From NCBI GenBank assembly GCA_037074765.1, contig JBAMDO010000131.1, positions 1 through 64,000 of the forward strand: DNA of 64,000 nt, read 5' to 3'. Shown here piece by piece: positions 25,472 through 39,420 of the stretch. The notes below the pieces were generated by a model. It was given only the letters and a program-made list of their open reading frames with translations. It made no database searches and had not been told where the DNA came from. A program made the translations under genes and the position numbers. Source of the DNA: Mansonella perstans. Lineage: Eukaryota > Nematoda > Chromadorea > Rhabditida > Onchocercidae. Each line of letters starts with the position of its first letter. The first letter of the stretch is position 1.

Positions 25472-28400
25472 TCAATTTGATTCCCACTCACTGTCGTTGT
25501 TATTTGCTTCTTCTTCTGTTTCTGACTCTGCAAAACCGAAGTTTCTTCAGTTGGTATAAGACATTCCGAGTAAGTCAAAAATGCAGAAATTTTTGTTCTA
25601 CAGAATGAATTTTCCATTTTTCTTTTATATTTTAAATGCTTCGAGCAAACTGATCTGATCGGTGCACTGAATTAATTAAAACATTAATTGACTCTAAAAG
25701 TTAGAAAACAAGAAAATGAGAAACCGTCTGAATTGCGCATATTTCTCCGCCTTTCTTCTAAAGCTCGAGCTAATGCACCAGCGATTCCAACTACATCCGC
25801 AGCATTTGATATCGATTTCCGACTTTCAATCTCTTCTTTATCTACCTGGAATAATCTTATTATTCACATAACTGCCTCAATTAAATTTGGTTCTTTTTCA
25901 GTTCTATTCCAGCACCGAGGAAACAAGAAATATAATTCGGAAGTGTAATTTTAAACATAATAATGCTAAGGACAAATGATTTTTTTTTCCATCAATCTTT
26001 GTGCACAAGTAATCTTTTTGCAATTAAAAAAGACTAATTTCAGTGTAGGAAAGCTAAAGCTAACGGGCTTTAGATTGGCCCCTTGCCGTATCTGTGCCAT
26101 CATTTCATCGCGTGCATCGGTAATATCATTGTCATAACTGATATTTGTTGCCACTTGCTTCAGAGTAACTCCCGCTTGTATCTCCTGAAGAAAAGGCAAA
26201 AATAATAGAGAAATACTAACTCATTGAGATAACTCATTCAGATTCAAATATACTGAGCAGATTTTGTCAACAAAAAATAGATAAATTTAACATATGTCCA
26301 ATTACACATAAAAAAAATGCAAAAGAAGAAAAAACCTCTTACACTAAGCAAGCTTGCTTTTCCTCCTCCACCACCATTACTGGAAGCGGAATTATGATAC
26401 GGGGGAGGTGGTGGTGGAGGCGGAGGTGCTGTATTACTGACGTATGTTACAGGAGGTGGCGGTGGAGGAGGAGGTGGAGGTGGTTCAGGCGAACAAGTTG
26501 TCGGCAATAATGGAGGAGATGCTACAGATACCGAGCACGAAGAACTTGATGGAGGAGGTGGCGGCGGGGGCGGTGGGGGTACATCATTTGGTCGATAGGT
26601 AGCTGATGTCCCATTAATTGCACCAGGTGGCTAAAACAAACTGAGGTTATATGCTTTTTAGAAATACATTAACAAGAAAGTATAAATGGCTATACTGTGC
26701 AATTTTTTGTTCAAAAATTCGAAATTTCAGAACATTTCTCAAAACCTGACGAAAAATTCATTTAACCTGTGGCAAGGGTCTTGCTGGAGGCTTACTGGAA
26801 GCTGGTGGCTTCAATGGAGGCCTTGAAACTGGAGTAGCATGAAACCCTTCACGACGCACGGATGGAGGTGGTGGTGGCGGAATCAGTGACAATGTGGCAG
26901 AATTTGTCACTGAAGGCCTGAAAAATGGTGCAGTGAATGTCGTTAACAAATATACATTACATTTGCAACAAGAATCATCTTATAAGCGTTTCATATCTTC
27001 GAAAAATTCGACACAAAGCTCTCGGAATCACCTCGGATAGATGTGATGCAATGGGGTTGGCGGCTGCTGTATTTGAGGTACCTCTTGATAGCCGGTAATG
27101 AATTTTTTCGAAAATTCTAAATCATCTTTAGACATTCGCTCCGGATTCTCTCCCGCAGCGCGTAACACAGCCTTCACGCTGTCATCCATTGGATCACAGT
27201 TGTAGGTTTCCTGCGAGAAACCACCATCTTGATTCCATCCAAGATGAGCCTTGTGTCTACAGTACAAGAATAATAAAACAATGTATGATAAAAAAGCTCT
27301 AAAAGTACAGGATCAATAAAACTAACAAGCATAAAACTCTTAATTCACTGCATGTTCGGTTCTTTAGTGCAACAAAATCATTAGTAAGGTTGATCACACA
27401 TCATTTATGTATGACATTGTCGATGTTGGAAGCGTGAGAAAGTTCTCCAGATTAATTAAGATAATCAAGGGCGACAATGAAATAAAACTTCCGAACCTGG
27501 TTTTTTTAAAAAAATGAAAGCCAAATAGCAAATAAAATTTTGTGAAATATAAGAAAAAGTAACTGAAAATTAGTTGGATTGCTAATGTCCTCCTTCCGAA
27601 TCTTTTGCTTCTTTTCCTTTTTTGAACTCTTCTTTTTGGTTCTATTAATTGTTACGAAATTTGTCCACGCACCGCCACCAATGTTTGGTACGGTGCCCAT
27701 ACTAGTGATGCCAGTCCTATTTGGCACCGAAACTGCGTGAGTTCGGCCACCATGAGAGAGTGATCCAGATAACGATGAAATATTCTGCGAACCACTACCA
27801 GCTAGCTTTTCTTTCTCCTCTGCAGTAAAAATAAACAATATCAATTAGCAATATAAACCGCTGAAAGATTTCTTGAAATTGCTACCTTTTCAGTCATATT
27901 TTGCTCTGCTTAAATATTTCCTTCCTTGCAGGCTTCCTACTTTCTCAAATTTCACACAAAAGCTTCTAAATTTTTCCAAAGCATTGAAATGAAATAATAA
28001 TCGCGAGTTTCTACAGTTCAAAATACATCAAAAGAAAATTACAAGGAAGTACTGAAAGACAAACTCACGAGATTTCTTCTCCTGTTCGTAGCGTTTATCA
28101 AGATGAGATTTGAAAGTGTATGCTTCTTCCTTACTTGAAAAATTCAAACCAAACACGCATTCATCACCTTCGAATGTTAGAAGGTGAGGACAACCTAATG
28201 GCTGTGACGCATGAAAATTCTTGTACCTAAATTAGACGTAAAAAAACATTCAAACCAAATATAAAACTACCAAAGTTAGATATTTCTGGACGAAATATTT
28301 TTTGGCTAAAGCTGTTGAATTCCTAAAAGGCCAAAAAATCACTAACTGCTGAAGAAATATACTATGCGCTCACAACTGATTTTGTTTAGCTTGCACAACG

Positions 28401-28766
28401 TTTTCTACGTTAAGCTAAAATCACCTTAAACGTGATAATCAAAAATTTTTGAACTAGAAAACTATAAATAACTCACAACATTTGTTGCCAAAGATATTGT
28501 TTCCTATAAATATCATATAAGCGTAAGAAATATGCCCTTTTGTCATAATCTTTGACAAGCGAAACCACTCCTCTGTGAGCTTTAATCCACACTCCTGGGT
28601 TTCTTGGATCGGATTTCAACAGCTGTACAACACCTGCTGCTAGTGATATACAGTCATGTCCAAGTAACGAAAACAGCGTACTATTTTCAACTGAGTTAAA
28701 AAGAAGGGCACCTGTATTTGGCGGTCTGCAATAACCATAAGAACATAAATAGCAAAAAGCATAGCG

Positions 28767-28800
<34 letters not shown>

Positions 28801-29092
28801 AAGAAAGCCTGGCAGAAACCACGAATTAATGAATATAATGTAAATAAAAAATTAATGGTGCTGTAGACGATATAATGACAAAGTAGCAATTAATAATATT
28901 GAAATACTTCGAGTGGAAGAACAGTTTATCGTTTATCTAAAAAATCAATAAATCGTTCCCAGAATCGAATATTCATCAAAGCTGATATAAAAACCAACAC
29001 CTTTTTTTGGGGCGACCTATAGGCGTGTTACTCAAGCCCATGTGTTGCACGCCTAGCTGGTATGCGCCAGTCGCTGTGCCACCGGTATACAT
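25472..29092 (-). CDS. wsp-1: WASP/N-WASP actin nucleation-promoting factor, 10 exons
   Basis: It activates the Arp2/3 complex to build branched actin downstream of Cdc42 and phosphoinositides. Exons: 29092-29001, 28725-28477, 28226-28069, 27819-27564, 27256-27032, 26917-26767, 26630-26343, 26184-26065, 25845-25725 and 25527-25472. All phases close, giving 571 residues. Domains in order: a 30-residue leader; EVH1/WH1 (about 35-160, with AYFLRLYDI); a basic stretch; CRIB/GBD (about 245-310, ISNPTNFQHKAHLGW); a polyproline region (about 330-465); two WH2 motifs (KASLLSEIQAGVTLK about 468-482 and RDEMMAQIRQGANLK about 498-512); the central C helix (about 530-548); and an acidic tail with the conserved Trp (DSEWESN at the end). 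An acceptor 3 nt upstream of the ATG suggests spliced-leader addition. The symbol is by analogy to C. elegans. Confidence 0.95.
28768..28799. repeat. 32-nt poly(T) run in a WASP intron
   Basis: Uninterrupted T tract between WASP exons 1 and 2 (poly-A on the sense strand). It produces artefactual poly-Lys frames. Confidence 0.95.
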
Positions 29093-30362
29093 AGCCTGAA
29101 AAGAAGATTATCACAAGGCAAAGATAACAGTAAAAAAGCGCAACAAAGAATCATCTCCTAATTTCCTCTACAATTTCAAATGTTACTACATAATACCTCT
29201 AAGATCCATTGACAAAAAGGGGTTTTAATAAACAAGTAAAAACAGCAAATGAAACATTAATGCGGTCATGAGATTTCTTGACTGAAATAACCAAAACTAT
29301 GTGAGTTTTATGAGAAGCAACAGTAGCAAAAAGCTTACATTTCCTGATTTCCAAATTTAGCTTTAAATACGTCACTCAACTAAAATTTATCTAATTTATC
29401 CCAACTCTTAATACGGGCAATAACGCATACCAGTCTCAATTATCAGCAAGGAATTTCGAAACATACAAAAAATGACAAACAATACTGGATATATAATGAA
29501 GCCTGAAAAATGCAACTGATCAGAAAATGACACACTGAAAATCAGCTCTTAGAACTTTAAGCTATGAAATTTAACACTTCCTTCTTCTTGTGGCGTAATT
29601 CAATCCGACTTGACTCTCACAAGAATCCTCTATATTTTCATATCATGATTTTTTCTTGAAACCTAACACGAATTGCGACGATTATAGGACGATAATCAAA
29701 ACCTACAAGACAAATGCTCGAAAGATTTATAAAACCGGTGAAATATGGCTGTATATTGTCAGGCTAATGATGAGATCCGTATCACCAATAACTTCATCTG
29801 CAGAGGGAATGATATGACGGTTTCATCAATCTAATTTCGAACGGTAGATTTATGGTTATGTACTGGGCGCACTAGTACGATGAATAGATCAAATGTAGCT
29901 AAGTAAAGTTAAAGTCTACAAAAAAAAGGTGAACCTGAGAAAACGAAGAAATGATCAACAATGCAAATTCTTTTAAGCGCCAACAAGCTCTTCCAGCACT
30001 GCACAATCCTCTGTAAATGAAAATGTTTCTGAACAAATAAGCAAATCAACAATATCTTCTTTGAATGTATACGAAATCAGCTGATCATATCAGATACAGG
30101 AACAAACATAAACAATGTATGAACCTGTATATACTAAGAAAAATAACCAGTGCTGTAACTGCTGATTTCACTTCTAAGTCGCCAAAAAGATTATCGATGT
30201 TTCTTTACAATTATAACAAAATAAACAATTATTTCCTGAAATTCTCTGGACATTCAGTTATGATTTCAAAAGTAACCATATTCCGTTTAGCCGAAAGATT
30301 ATTCTAGGCAACTATCTTATGGAGCATGCAGCTTTATGGTTCGGTATTTCGATTCATTAAAC

Positions 30363-30705
30363 TATCGGTTCGAATCCATTTTAGAAAAAGGATTTTTTAA
30401 AGGAAATAAAATGTAGCTTATGGAAATATCCACTGCTTAATTTTTAGCCCAAAAATATTGCAAAAGTGATCCGGCAAAAGCTAACTGCAAACACTAACCC
30501 CAAAAGCTCTAACATTGATTAACATTTACCAATAAGCGGAACTTCAAACGTCTAGTATGAAACTATCGGGTTTCATTTAAGGAACAGTAAAATAATGCTT
30601 TCTTTTCGTCAACCTACCGGTTCAAAATCCGTTATAGCAAAAGGATTTCCTAATAGAAGTAAAAGAATGTGACTTATGGAAATGCCACCCACTGCATGAT
30701 TTATC
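30363..30705. repeat. Two diverged direct repeats of about 85-90 bp
   Basis: Copies at about 30363-30448 and 30615-30705 share TA(T/C)CGGTTC, a central AAAAGGATTT block, ACTTATGGAAAT-like sequence and CACTGC, with small indels. They are probably two copies of an unidentified dispersed repeat. Confidence 0.6.
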
Positions 30706-32115
30706 CAGAAATCCTGAATTCCTTACAATACTGGACTTCTAAAATAATCTGGGTTTAGTTATCTGCACAACCGACATAAACATTTCTTGAATGTTCAGAT
30801 CATTCCCGAAGTTTACAGCAATCAGACCGAGATGCTCAACTGCATATCGCAACATACGGAAACCCCGCGAGACTTTCAAATCTACAATTGAATTCAGTTG
30901 GCACTCATTAACAATATTTGCGTAAACCGCAGAGTACCACCTCTGGCCCTACACTAACAGGAACCAGCTTAGGATGAAGGGAAGGATCAATTTTTGACCG
31001 GATCTGGAAAACTGATTGATGATATTGATAGCATGGATGGAGTAGTTCAGGTCATGATGGTTTACGTAGCTATCATCACTAGTCTACAGATAACACAGAG
31101 TGTTGAAATCTCTGTGATCGTGTGAATGAATTAGAAATGTGGATGACATAAATCGGATTTTAATTTAAAATTGGAATTAAATTAAATGCAATGAATGAGT
31201 GTGCATGAATTTCTTTCACACATATCAAGATTCAATAACGTTACGCTTATAAAATACGTCCTTAAATATAAGCATGCAACGTCAAATGTGACCCCTGCAG
31301 CATTTCAGGTTATCTGCTTGTAACTTGCATAATATCCCGAAATATGGACAATCCTGGTTTCGAGTTTTATGTATAGAGCTTATTCCTGACTTCCATTGTG
31401 TCACACCAATCTCTTCATTTCGATCTGAAAACAGTTTACGGCGAAATGATCTCTGTATAACACACTGTTTTATGCCAACTTCTGGATAACAATCCGAGCT
31501 AAGAATACTTTATAAGTTTGTAATTAGATAGAAAAGATGGACCGTAGTAAAGAGGGAGTTCTAACAAAAATGGACTAGGTTGTCTGCTGGTGCAAATCAT
31601 TGAACTTTGCCCTTCTGTTCAAGACTTTGGCCAGTATGAACAGGTCTTTTCAGCTGATTTGCTTCACTTTTCTCGGTCATCGGTCATCTTTATGGAAATA
31701 AGATGGCGAAGATTGCATAATTTTGGAAGAAAATTGTCCATAGAATACAAATACGAAGCAAAGAAGAATGGGACAAGTGGTCAGATAAATGGATGACTGA
31801 ACAGATTTAAACGGAGGGAATCCTGGATAGATATGAAGATGAGTGGACGGACTGAATGGACTGGAAATACAGGTAGAGATGAAAATTTGATGGGTTGTAC
31901 GTATGATTTAATCAAATGAATTGTTTTAGTCAATTAAAAACATTTCGAACTACACTTAAAAAAAGGTAAGCCATTTTAAAAAAAAAAAGCTAGTTAAATT
32001 CACATCAATACGGGCGGGCGGGCAAGTATAGGGGAGGGAAGCGCACTAGCATGAACGCATTATTTGTGATAATGAATCAGAACCAATTTGCTCTTGAAAG
32101 AGACAGTGTTGGTTT

Positions 32116-32209
32116 ACACACACACACATACACACACACACACACATGCAGACACACACACACACACACACATACACACATACACACACACATACACACA
32201 TACACACAC
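32116..32209. repeat. (CA)n microsatellite with TA interruptions
   Basis: About 95 bases of CA repeats interrupted by TA, TG and GA units, upstream of HRS. The His/Thr and Val/Cys frames across it are artefacts. Confidence 0.95.
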
Positions 32210-33382
32210 GTACCAATCCACGCACAAATACACAAGTGAGCAAGTAGAATCAGTTGTTGTAGGGGGTTTATTTTTCCAGTTTTTCGAACATGTCTTAGAA
32301 CAAAGGAGGTAGCAAAATGCTTGTGGTTAAAACTGATAACGATTTCCGGAATCGTTAATGACGATTTCCGGAATGATAAATTATTTTAATCGGAAAGTAG
32401 CCAACAGATAATATTTCAAAAACAGGATATTAGGATAACAAAATGGGGTATTTTAATTTTCTGAATAAACTGCGCTTATTAGCTCTTGAATAATATCAAA
32501 TGATGAAGATTGACTTTTAGATTGAAATATTATCGTGTTTTGTCACTCGAATTGTAACAGCCTTATCCGGAAAGGGAAATGTTTGGTAATGTATGACCAA
32601 TAATTGAAAGTGACCAAAATTATTGAACAATGTTTAAAGGGAAAATGATATGATAAAAATCCCCCGGTCGACCGGAAGGCTTAATACCGTCCCGAAATTG
32701 GCTCTCTTTTTTCCATTGGGCATATCATTCATTACATAGCTTAATTTTTTCTTAATTTGCTGCTCCACAGAAAAATTGATGGCATATGCTGTCATGTGAA
32801 ATCCAGAATTATTCCGAGTTATATCCAGAATTTATTCCGGTTTAGCTATTTGCGCCGTCTGTACGGTGCTGCAAGTTGCTGGAAGGACATGTGTTGGGAA
32901 AACAGTGTGGATGTTGAAGAGGCATAGAATTCAAATTTCTCGACGAGACGAAAGCAAAAGCTGGTTTGCGACTGATTCAGTAGTTTTGTATCAAGATCGG
33001 TTGACTGTCGTGTGTTGTGTGGTCACAAGATAGACAAGATGACAGATTTACGGAAAAGAGGGTAGGGATATGAACTTTGACCCTTCCCAGATTTGTTGTA
33101 ACTTTACTTCATTTGCATTTCGGAATAATTGTGAATTTTCTTTGGTACATTGTAAATGGGGACCGTGTCGGAAGGTCTAAGCTGACGGATTTCTCTTGGT
33201 CGAGAATTTTACTGAATTTGATTTTGATCTGATATGATCCCGGGTTAAATAGGATTCCGAAATATGATGATTTTGATAAGAAACTGTAATAAATTTTTAC
33301 ATTATGAATGCTCGATTTAACTTTTTACGATGCTAACATTAATTGATTCGAACATCGTCTCTACCCATGTTGGGACTATCCA

Positions 33383-33391
33383 ATGTTTCAG
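33383..33391 (+). promoter_or_regulatory. Likely spliced-leader acceptor of HRS
   Basis: ATGTTTCAG lies 31 nt upstream of the HRS start codon, with no start codon between. In nematodes such a site before the first coding exon usually accepts a trans-spliced leader. A cis-spliced 5' UTR intron is the alternative. Confidence 0.4.
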
Positions 33392-33422
33392 ATTTGGAAT
33401 TTCATCGTTTTACTATCTGTCA

Positions 33423-36255
33423 ATGGCAAAGCGTTTTGAACGTCAATTGGGTAATTCCCTTTTTTCATGATAATTTTAGATGATCATTTCTTTTCGAAAT
33501 AAGTATCTAAATCGCAATTACTTTGGTGCAAAATTAGCGTCGGTTTACTTGAATCACCAGAACAGCGGATCAGATATTAATTCTTTGGAGGTTTTAATTT
33601 AGTCAGCGAATTTTAATCTTGTTTCAAAATGTCTCTGCTTTTTTGTTTTTTAGATAAAGCTACCGACTCAACACTTATTGATCCTAACTGGGATGCGATT
33701 ATCGAATGCGTTGACTTAATACGTGGAGGAGAAGTGCCGTAAGTACTTCTGATTATTAGGGTAATATTTTGTCAACACATGATCTGTTTCCTAGAATCAG
33801 GGCGAATATTAGGATATAATAAAAAGTGCTCTGGAAGTTTACAAAGAATTCTAGGATAACAAGGTTAGAATTGACTTCAATAATAAAATTTCATTAATGT
33901 CAGCGAATCGGAATTCGACTCATGGAGATGAATTTCTGTTTCCCAATACCACCTGTATAATACACTTGTTCGATTATGTATGTCATGTTAATCTGTTTCT
34001 TGCAAAGCACATATTAAGAATTTGTAGCGTAAAAGCAGCCGCAGCTGCAATTAAAAAGAGGTACCATAACGAAAATCCGCATGTGGCTCATCATGCATTA
34101 CTGGTCTTGGAAGCGTGTATGAAAAACTGTGGTGTCAAGGTACTTTCTTCATGTCTTAGATAACTTAATTTTTCTAAACAAAATTATGTCAGTTTTTCTC
34201 TATATCGGTCATTTTAGTTTCATGCCGAAATTGCAACAAGAGATTTTATGGAAGATTTGAAGAATCTGTCATTGGACACAACACCAGATAAGGTCAGTCA
34301 ATAATTTATCATTTATTTTGCCCAACTTTTTTCGTAGGAATTAGTATAGTATGTCTTACCATCGTCTAATAGAGAGCAGGTTAAAGTGCATTGTGAAATT
34401 ATAAGTCAGATGAGATAAATTGGGTGAAAATGAACGGAAGGCGTGATGTTGGTTGGATTCAGCGGAGAACGTGCTATAGGTAACGATGGGTAGTCGTGAT
34501 AAAGTATGTTGAAACTTTTCCCTTTCCTTTAACATCTCATTTTTTGGTATTCCAACCTTCTGTTTCATTACTGCATGACAGTAGGTTAATGTCGAAGTCG
34601 AATTTCCGATAGAGATGAATAATGATTATACGTTCAGGTTAAGAATAAAATATTGGAATTGCTGCAGTGTTGGGCCTTGGCTTTCAAAAATAAACCAGAG
34701 TATAAAATTGTAGTCGACACTCATAATTTAATGAAATTAGCCGGTTTTGATTTTCCGCATGTTGCGGAAGCAGATGCGATGTTCATTGCAGAAAGTGCGC
34801 CGGAATGGACAGATGGCGAGGAGTGTTTCAGGTAAGAAATTTTATTTGGCTTTTGCCTTTTTTGGAATTACTCCAGTTTTGATAGTCCCACTTTAGGCTT
34901 TAAGAGTGACAGCATGAGTCATGCGCATTGGATTTATTGGTTCATAGCACTCATTTTTTATTATAGATGTCGTGCAGCTTTTGGAATCATTACACGTAAG
35001 CATCACTGTCGTGCCTGCGGACAAATATTTTGCGACAAGTGCAGCAGCAAACAAAGCTTCTTACCACAGTACGGTATCGAAAAACAGGTATCTATGAACA
35101 CTTTTCTATTAAAAGAAAAAAATTTTGTTTTTAAACATCCCAACTTGATACATCTGTCGCTTCATCGATTCTCCCGACTCCATCAGTTTTCTACTTTAAA
35201 TTCTGAATTTAAAATATTATTTATAAAATAGGCCAACTTTCGACTTCTCCTCGACATTTTTTGTTTATTCATGTGAACAGAGAAAGAAAATTTCTGGGCT
35301 TAGGGAAAAAGATTTTTCCCAGGTAAGAGTCTGTGATGGATGCTACGAAAAGATAGCAACGAAAAAAACCGATGGCAATTGTTCGCAAAGTTCGGGGCCG
35401 ATATCATCCAAGGTAGATAAATCTTCTTCCGTCGATGCGCGGAAAACAGCCGAACAGCGGGCTCGTGAATTAAAGCAAGCTGAGGAGGATGAAATTAATT
35501 TGGCTATTGCGCTGAGTCAGTCAGAAGCAGAGGCACAGGTTTGTCTATTTTATTCACGAATTATTATGGATTAAACATTTAAACTGGAAAACTAATAAGT
35601 TTGCATCATTTTTTGCATTAATTTCGCCTAGCAGTTATTTTATAATAGAAAAGATGAAGCAAGCTAATATATAGAGCTCTTCAATGCCAGTTAAAGTCTT
35701 AACGTAGTTAGATACTTGTTATAATGAGAGGGTTATGTTATAAAAATACTCCAAAGTGGAGTAATTGTATTAACGTAGTGCTTAACCATTAAAACACAGC
35801 AGTCGGCAAGAAGAAACAGAATTTTAGGAACGTGATAGACAACGTCGCCTTTATGAATTATATAATGGTACTGATAATCTAAATGTTGTCAAAACTAGTG
35901 GAACTGATCATGATGGAGAGCTAAATAAATCGATTTATAAAGGAGCAGCACCCTCCATCGGTATTCTTTCCTATTAATTTTCTAAAAAAACATCCATTTA
36001 TGTAGAAAGCATCAAATCCCAAGATTCAGTGAACGATAGTAATATTTTGATAATTTTTGATGTAATTAAAATGGAATTTTTTTTCAGGAAGTGATACACC
36101 AGTATCTTCGGGTGTTGCTTACGTAGATCCAGAATTGGCAAGATACTTAAACCGAGATTACTGGCAACAGAGAAAAAATGAACAGCAAAACGCGGTAGTT
36201 GTGTGCTTTTTACATATTTATTTTGGTTAAAAATAACTGACATATGTATAAGTCG

Positions 36256-36290
<35 letters not shown>

Positions 36291-39247
36291 TTTGTGAATA
36301 GTAATATTTTTCTTTCTTTTGTTGTGTTTTTTCTTTTTTTATTTGAAGTAATTTGTTTGTAGTTCACCTGTGTCTAATAACTAGATTTTATTTTGGGTTG
36401 AAACGGTTTACACCGGTGACGCTCATCAGAAAATACCAACACCAACTGCACCACCACCAAGTGAATCATCACGCTGTGCTCCTAGTCATGACCGTGATGG
36501 TAATGCTTCACTTCCTGCGCCGTCGTTTACTTCAACCACAAAGCAGCTGGAAAGTGATACTACTGCAGCATCTCATTTTATTAGCGCTGAAGAGGAAGAG
36601 ACGGCAGAAACAATGGAATTTTGCCGGCAGCTAGCGGAACAGGTGGTTTATTCTTGGTTTTCAGCAACTGCAGAAAATTCTAGGCGCGGAGAAGTTAATG
36701 CAATGGACGCTGTTTGCTTGCAGTAGTACCAGTACTATTCCCATGCAATGTACTGGACTGGATGAAAGAAAGTGGAAAAAAAATTTTCAACTGTTTCACT
36801 ATTGACAGGTTACTGTCATGGATAATCGAATTCGTTCCAATCTTGCTCGAAATCGTTCTGTTGTCAACGATACTGCAATACAATCATTGTTCGTACGCTT
36901 AACTGAGATGCACGCGCAAGTAATGGCACGCATGAACAAACTAGAGGATCAGAGAAGTTTGTCCATTTCAATATATTTAATAATACCATTATCGATAGTA
37001 ATGATTTAAATGAATCATTGTTAATATTTAGTGTAATCAAAAGGTATAATAGAGTTGTTTTACAATCTAGAAATTTGGTAATTCTGTTGATTTCTATTAT
37101 TTACGACGTTTTTCCTTTTTCAGATTATTTTGAATCTCTTCAAGATCATTTAGCTCATATCCAAGAAGCTAGACAAGCCATCGATGCGCTCAGGGAGGAT
37201 CACGAACGTCAGAAGCAGGCAAGAATTATGGAGGAACAACGTCTCAAACAGATGCAGATGCAGCAGAAGGTGGATTTGATGAGGCAGAAAAAACATGTTA
37301 GTTTTTTCTTAAGCACTGTCAGCACCGGTAAATTTTTGCCTGATGTTTCGAATTTTCCTGAATAATTGTGCTCTTTCGAATATATGGCGTTGCATTGTTT
37401 TTGGTATTATAATTTTTTTCACAGTTCTGTTTAATTTTTATTTATTATAAGTGGGTGCCTATTTCTGACTTACAGTTTTATTGCTGCAGTTGTGATTACA
37501 GGAGATGATACTGCATCAGCGCCATGTAGCACTTTTACGTTTCCAGCAGCAGGAACGGGAAATGCAAATAAAACGGATGCAAATGATGGGACAGAGTATT
37601 CAAATGAATCCCAGCCAACCCGCGAAAATATGTTGTAATCAGGTGGTTACAGAGCCCAGTCAGGTTCCCATGCAAGGAAACAGCGTTCCCTGTGGTTTGT
37701 TAACATTCACATTATGTTAGAGAAAATAGTTATGTTCAATTTAAGATTTGTGAAATAGGTTCATCTCATACAGTAGTTAAACAGTGCTATCTTTTTGTTG
37801 TGTCACAACAAAACAAAAAAAAAAAAAGTAAACTATAATGGATCTTTTGTTACCATAAAAGAAGCAAATCGGTTTAGCCAGTGTGCCTCTCTCATCATGA
37901 GCCCTATCTCTTTCATTGCGTTTTACACACATTAAAGTGTTCTGCATACAAAAATTGGCTTTCATTTAATGAATTATTATTGCAATATGATAAAAACTCT
38001 CTTAGGTTATCCACCGAGTGCTTATTTGGACCAAACACAGTTAAATTACGGTATACCGGTAGCCGTAACGGCACAGAGTTATCCACTTAGCGCACATATG
38101 ATGCAGGAGGGTGCCACATTTGCAACAATGAAGCAAGGTTCGGATATTGGTAATTATGCACCAATTCAGCCGTACGCTGACCAGGTAATTTACTTTTTAA
38201 CTTTTCACGCATATCCTGAGTTATTTTTGGAAATTAGATTTTTACAAATACATATCGACGTTTAAAAACAAATAAAAAATTTTTAGCACTCTGTCGTTTT
38301 TTTTCTCAATTTGGTAGTTCCTTCATCCATTGTGATTGAATTAATAGGTTTCGCTAGATATGCAAAGGCTACAGGAACAACAACAGTTCTTCAAATCAGA
38401 TGTGTCAAACTCAAATTACCAGTTGAATGTCACCCAGAATTCAATGCAATTTACCAATAATACCCCAACTTACAGTGTTGCTTCTTTACAGTCTTCCATT
38501 TCACGATCTTATCCTGGATATCAGGTGCGTAATTTCTTCCTTTGATTTATAGCTTTTTTTTTTTGCAGAAAGTTCTTGTAAGCTTTTCAGTGAGCAATAT
38601 GTTAAGTACTGCTGGGTATTTTATTTGAGCCTGGATTAATTAGTATGGAAGATAAAATTGAAGTTATGCATTTGGAGCGCTTTTGTTATAATATGACGGG
38701 AGTTACTGAACTTTACTGAACAAAGTGAGATTTTCAGCAGCCATTGGAACCTGCTGTTACACGTCCAGATAGGCAACAGCAGCAGCAGCTTCAGACTACT
38801 GCAGTTAATGTTGGACTCCAAAAGCTTGGTCCTGAAGAAGAGCATAAGCTTAATTTTGTACCACCAGCAACAGTGTCGGCAGCCCTAACTCAGTGCACTA
38901 ATCAGATGATGCAACCTTTTTCACCGTATCCTCTGTCCAGTTAGTGGAAATTCTCATTCTAGCCCATAATTGTTACATTTGTGTTGATGTGTATGTTTGC
39001 GTGTATCATATATGCAAGTTAAAGGACTAAAGAAGAGAAGATACAGGAAGGCGAATTAAGATTGTAGTAAAAATCGATTAATTTCTAAAATTGCCATTTT
39101 CTTTATCAATTTTTTTATTCAGATGGAATGATAATAGAGCAACCCGGCCAAAACATGCATTACCCAATGCAGTCTCAAGCGAATGGAGGACTACAACCGC
39201 AGTCTGCAGCGCAACCATCTGAGGAACTTCTCATTTCATTCGACTGA
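33423..39247 (+). CDS. hgrs-1: HRS/HGS, ESCRT-0 subunit, 17 exons
   Basis: HRS binds PI3P and ubiquitinated cargo on early endosomes and recruits ESCRT-I and clathrin. Exons: 33423-33450, 33654-33738, 34028-34139, 34218-34292, 34638-34831, 34967-35087, 35323-35538, 35828-35960, 36088-36194, 36430-36642, 36809-36956, 37124-37296, 37502-37694, 38006-38184, 38348-38524, 38738-38939 and 39123-39247. All phases close, giving 826 residues (human 777). Domains: VHS (about 5-145); FYVE (about 155-215), with W-x-x-D (PEWTD), RKHHCRACG and RVCDGC intact; UIM (about 258-275, INLAIALSQSEAE); the DPELARYLNRDYW box (about 335-350); a coiled coil with GAT-like core (about 430-590); a Gln/Pro/Tyr-rich tail; and the terminal clathrin box LISFD. 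AATAAA occurs at 39871. The symbol is by analogy to C. elegans. Confidence 0.95.
36257..36289. repeat. (AT)n repeat in an HRS intron
   Basis: Sixteen or so AT units between the exons ending at 36194 and starting at 36430. Confidence 0.9.
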
Positions 39248-39324
39248 AAGAAATGAATCTTTCACTTCTCTAGTTTTCACTCATTCGATTTCCAGCAATT
39301 TTTTATTTGATTTTCATGAAAACA

Positions 39325-39420
39325 ATTACTAAATGTGAAGGAATTAAAAGGTGAAAGAATTAAAGATATAAAAAAAAAACTAAATGTGAAGGAATTAAAA
39401 GATATAAAAAAAAAAAAAAA
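39325..39420. repeat. Short tandem duplication in the HRS 3' region
   Basis: AAATGTGAAGGAATTAAAAG and GATATAAAAAA blocks occur twice within 95 bases, just downstream of the HRS stop codon. Confidence 0.7.

Larger units (their letters stand above)
29093..33391. other. Divergent intergenic region between WASP and HRS
   Basis: About 4.3 kb separates two divergently transcribed genes and must hold both promoters, though I recognise no core element. It contains a pair of diverged direct repeats (30363-30448 and 30615-30705), a (CA)n microsatellite (32116-32209) and a short direct duplication of GACGATTTCCGGAAT-like sequence (about 32337-32376). No supported exon. Confidence 0.5.

Noticed and set aside
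32046..32312. Val/Cys and His/Thr frames on both strands
   Set aside because: Microsatellite artefacts.
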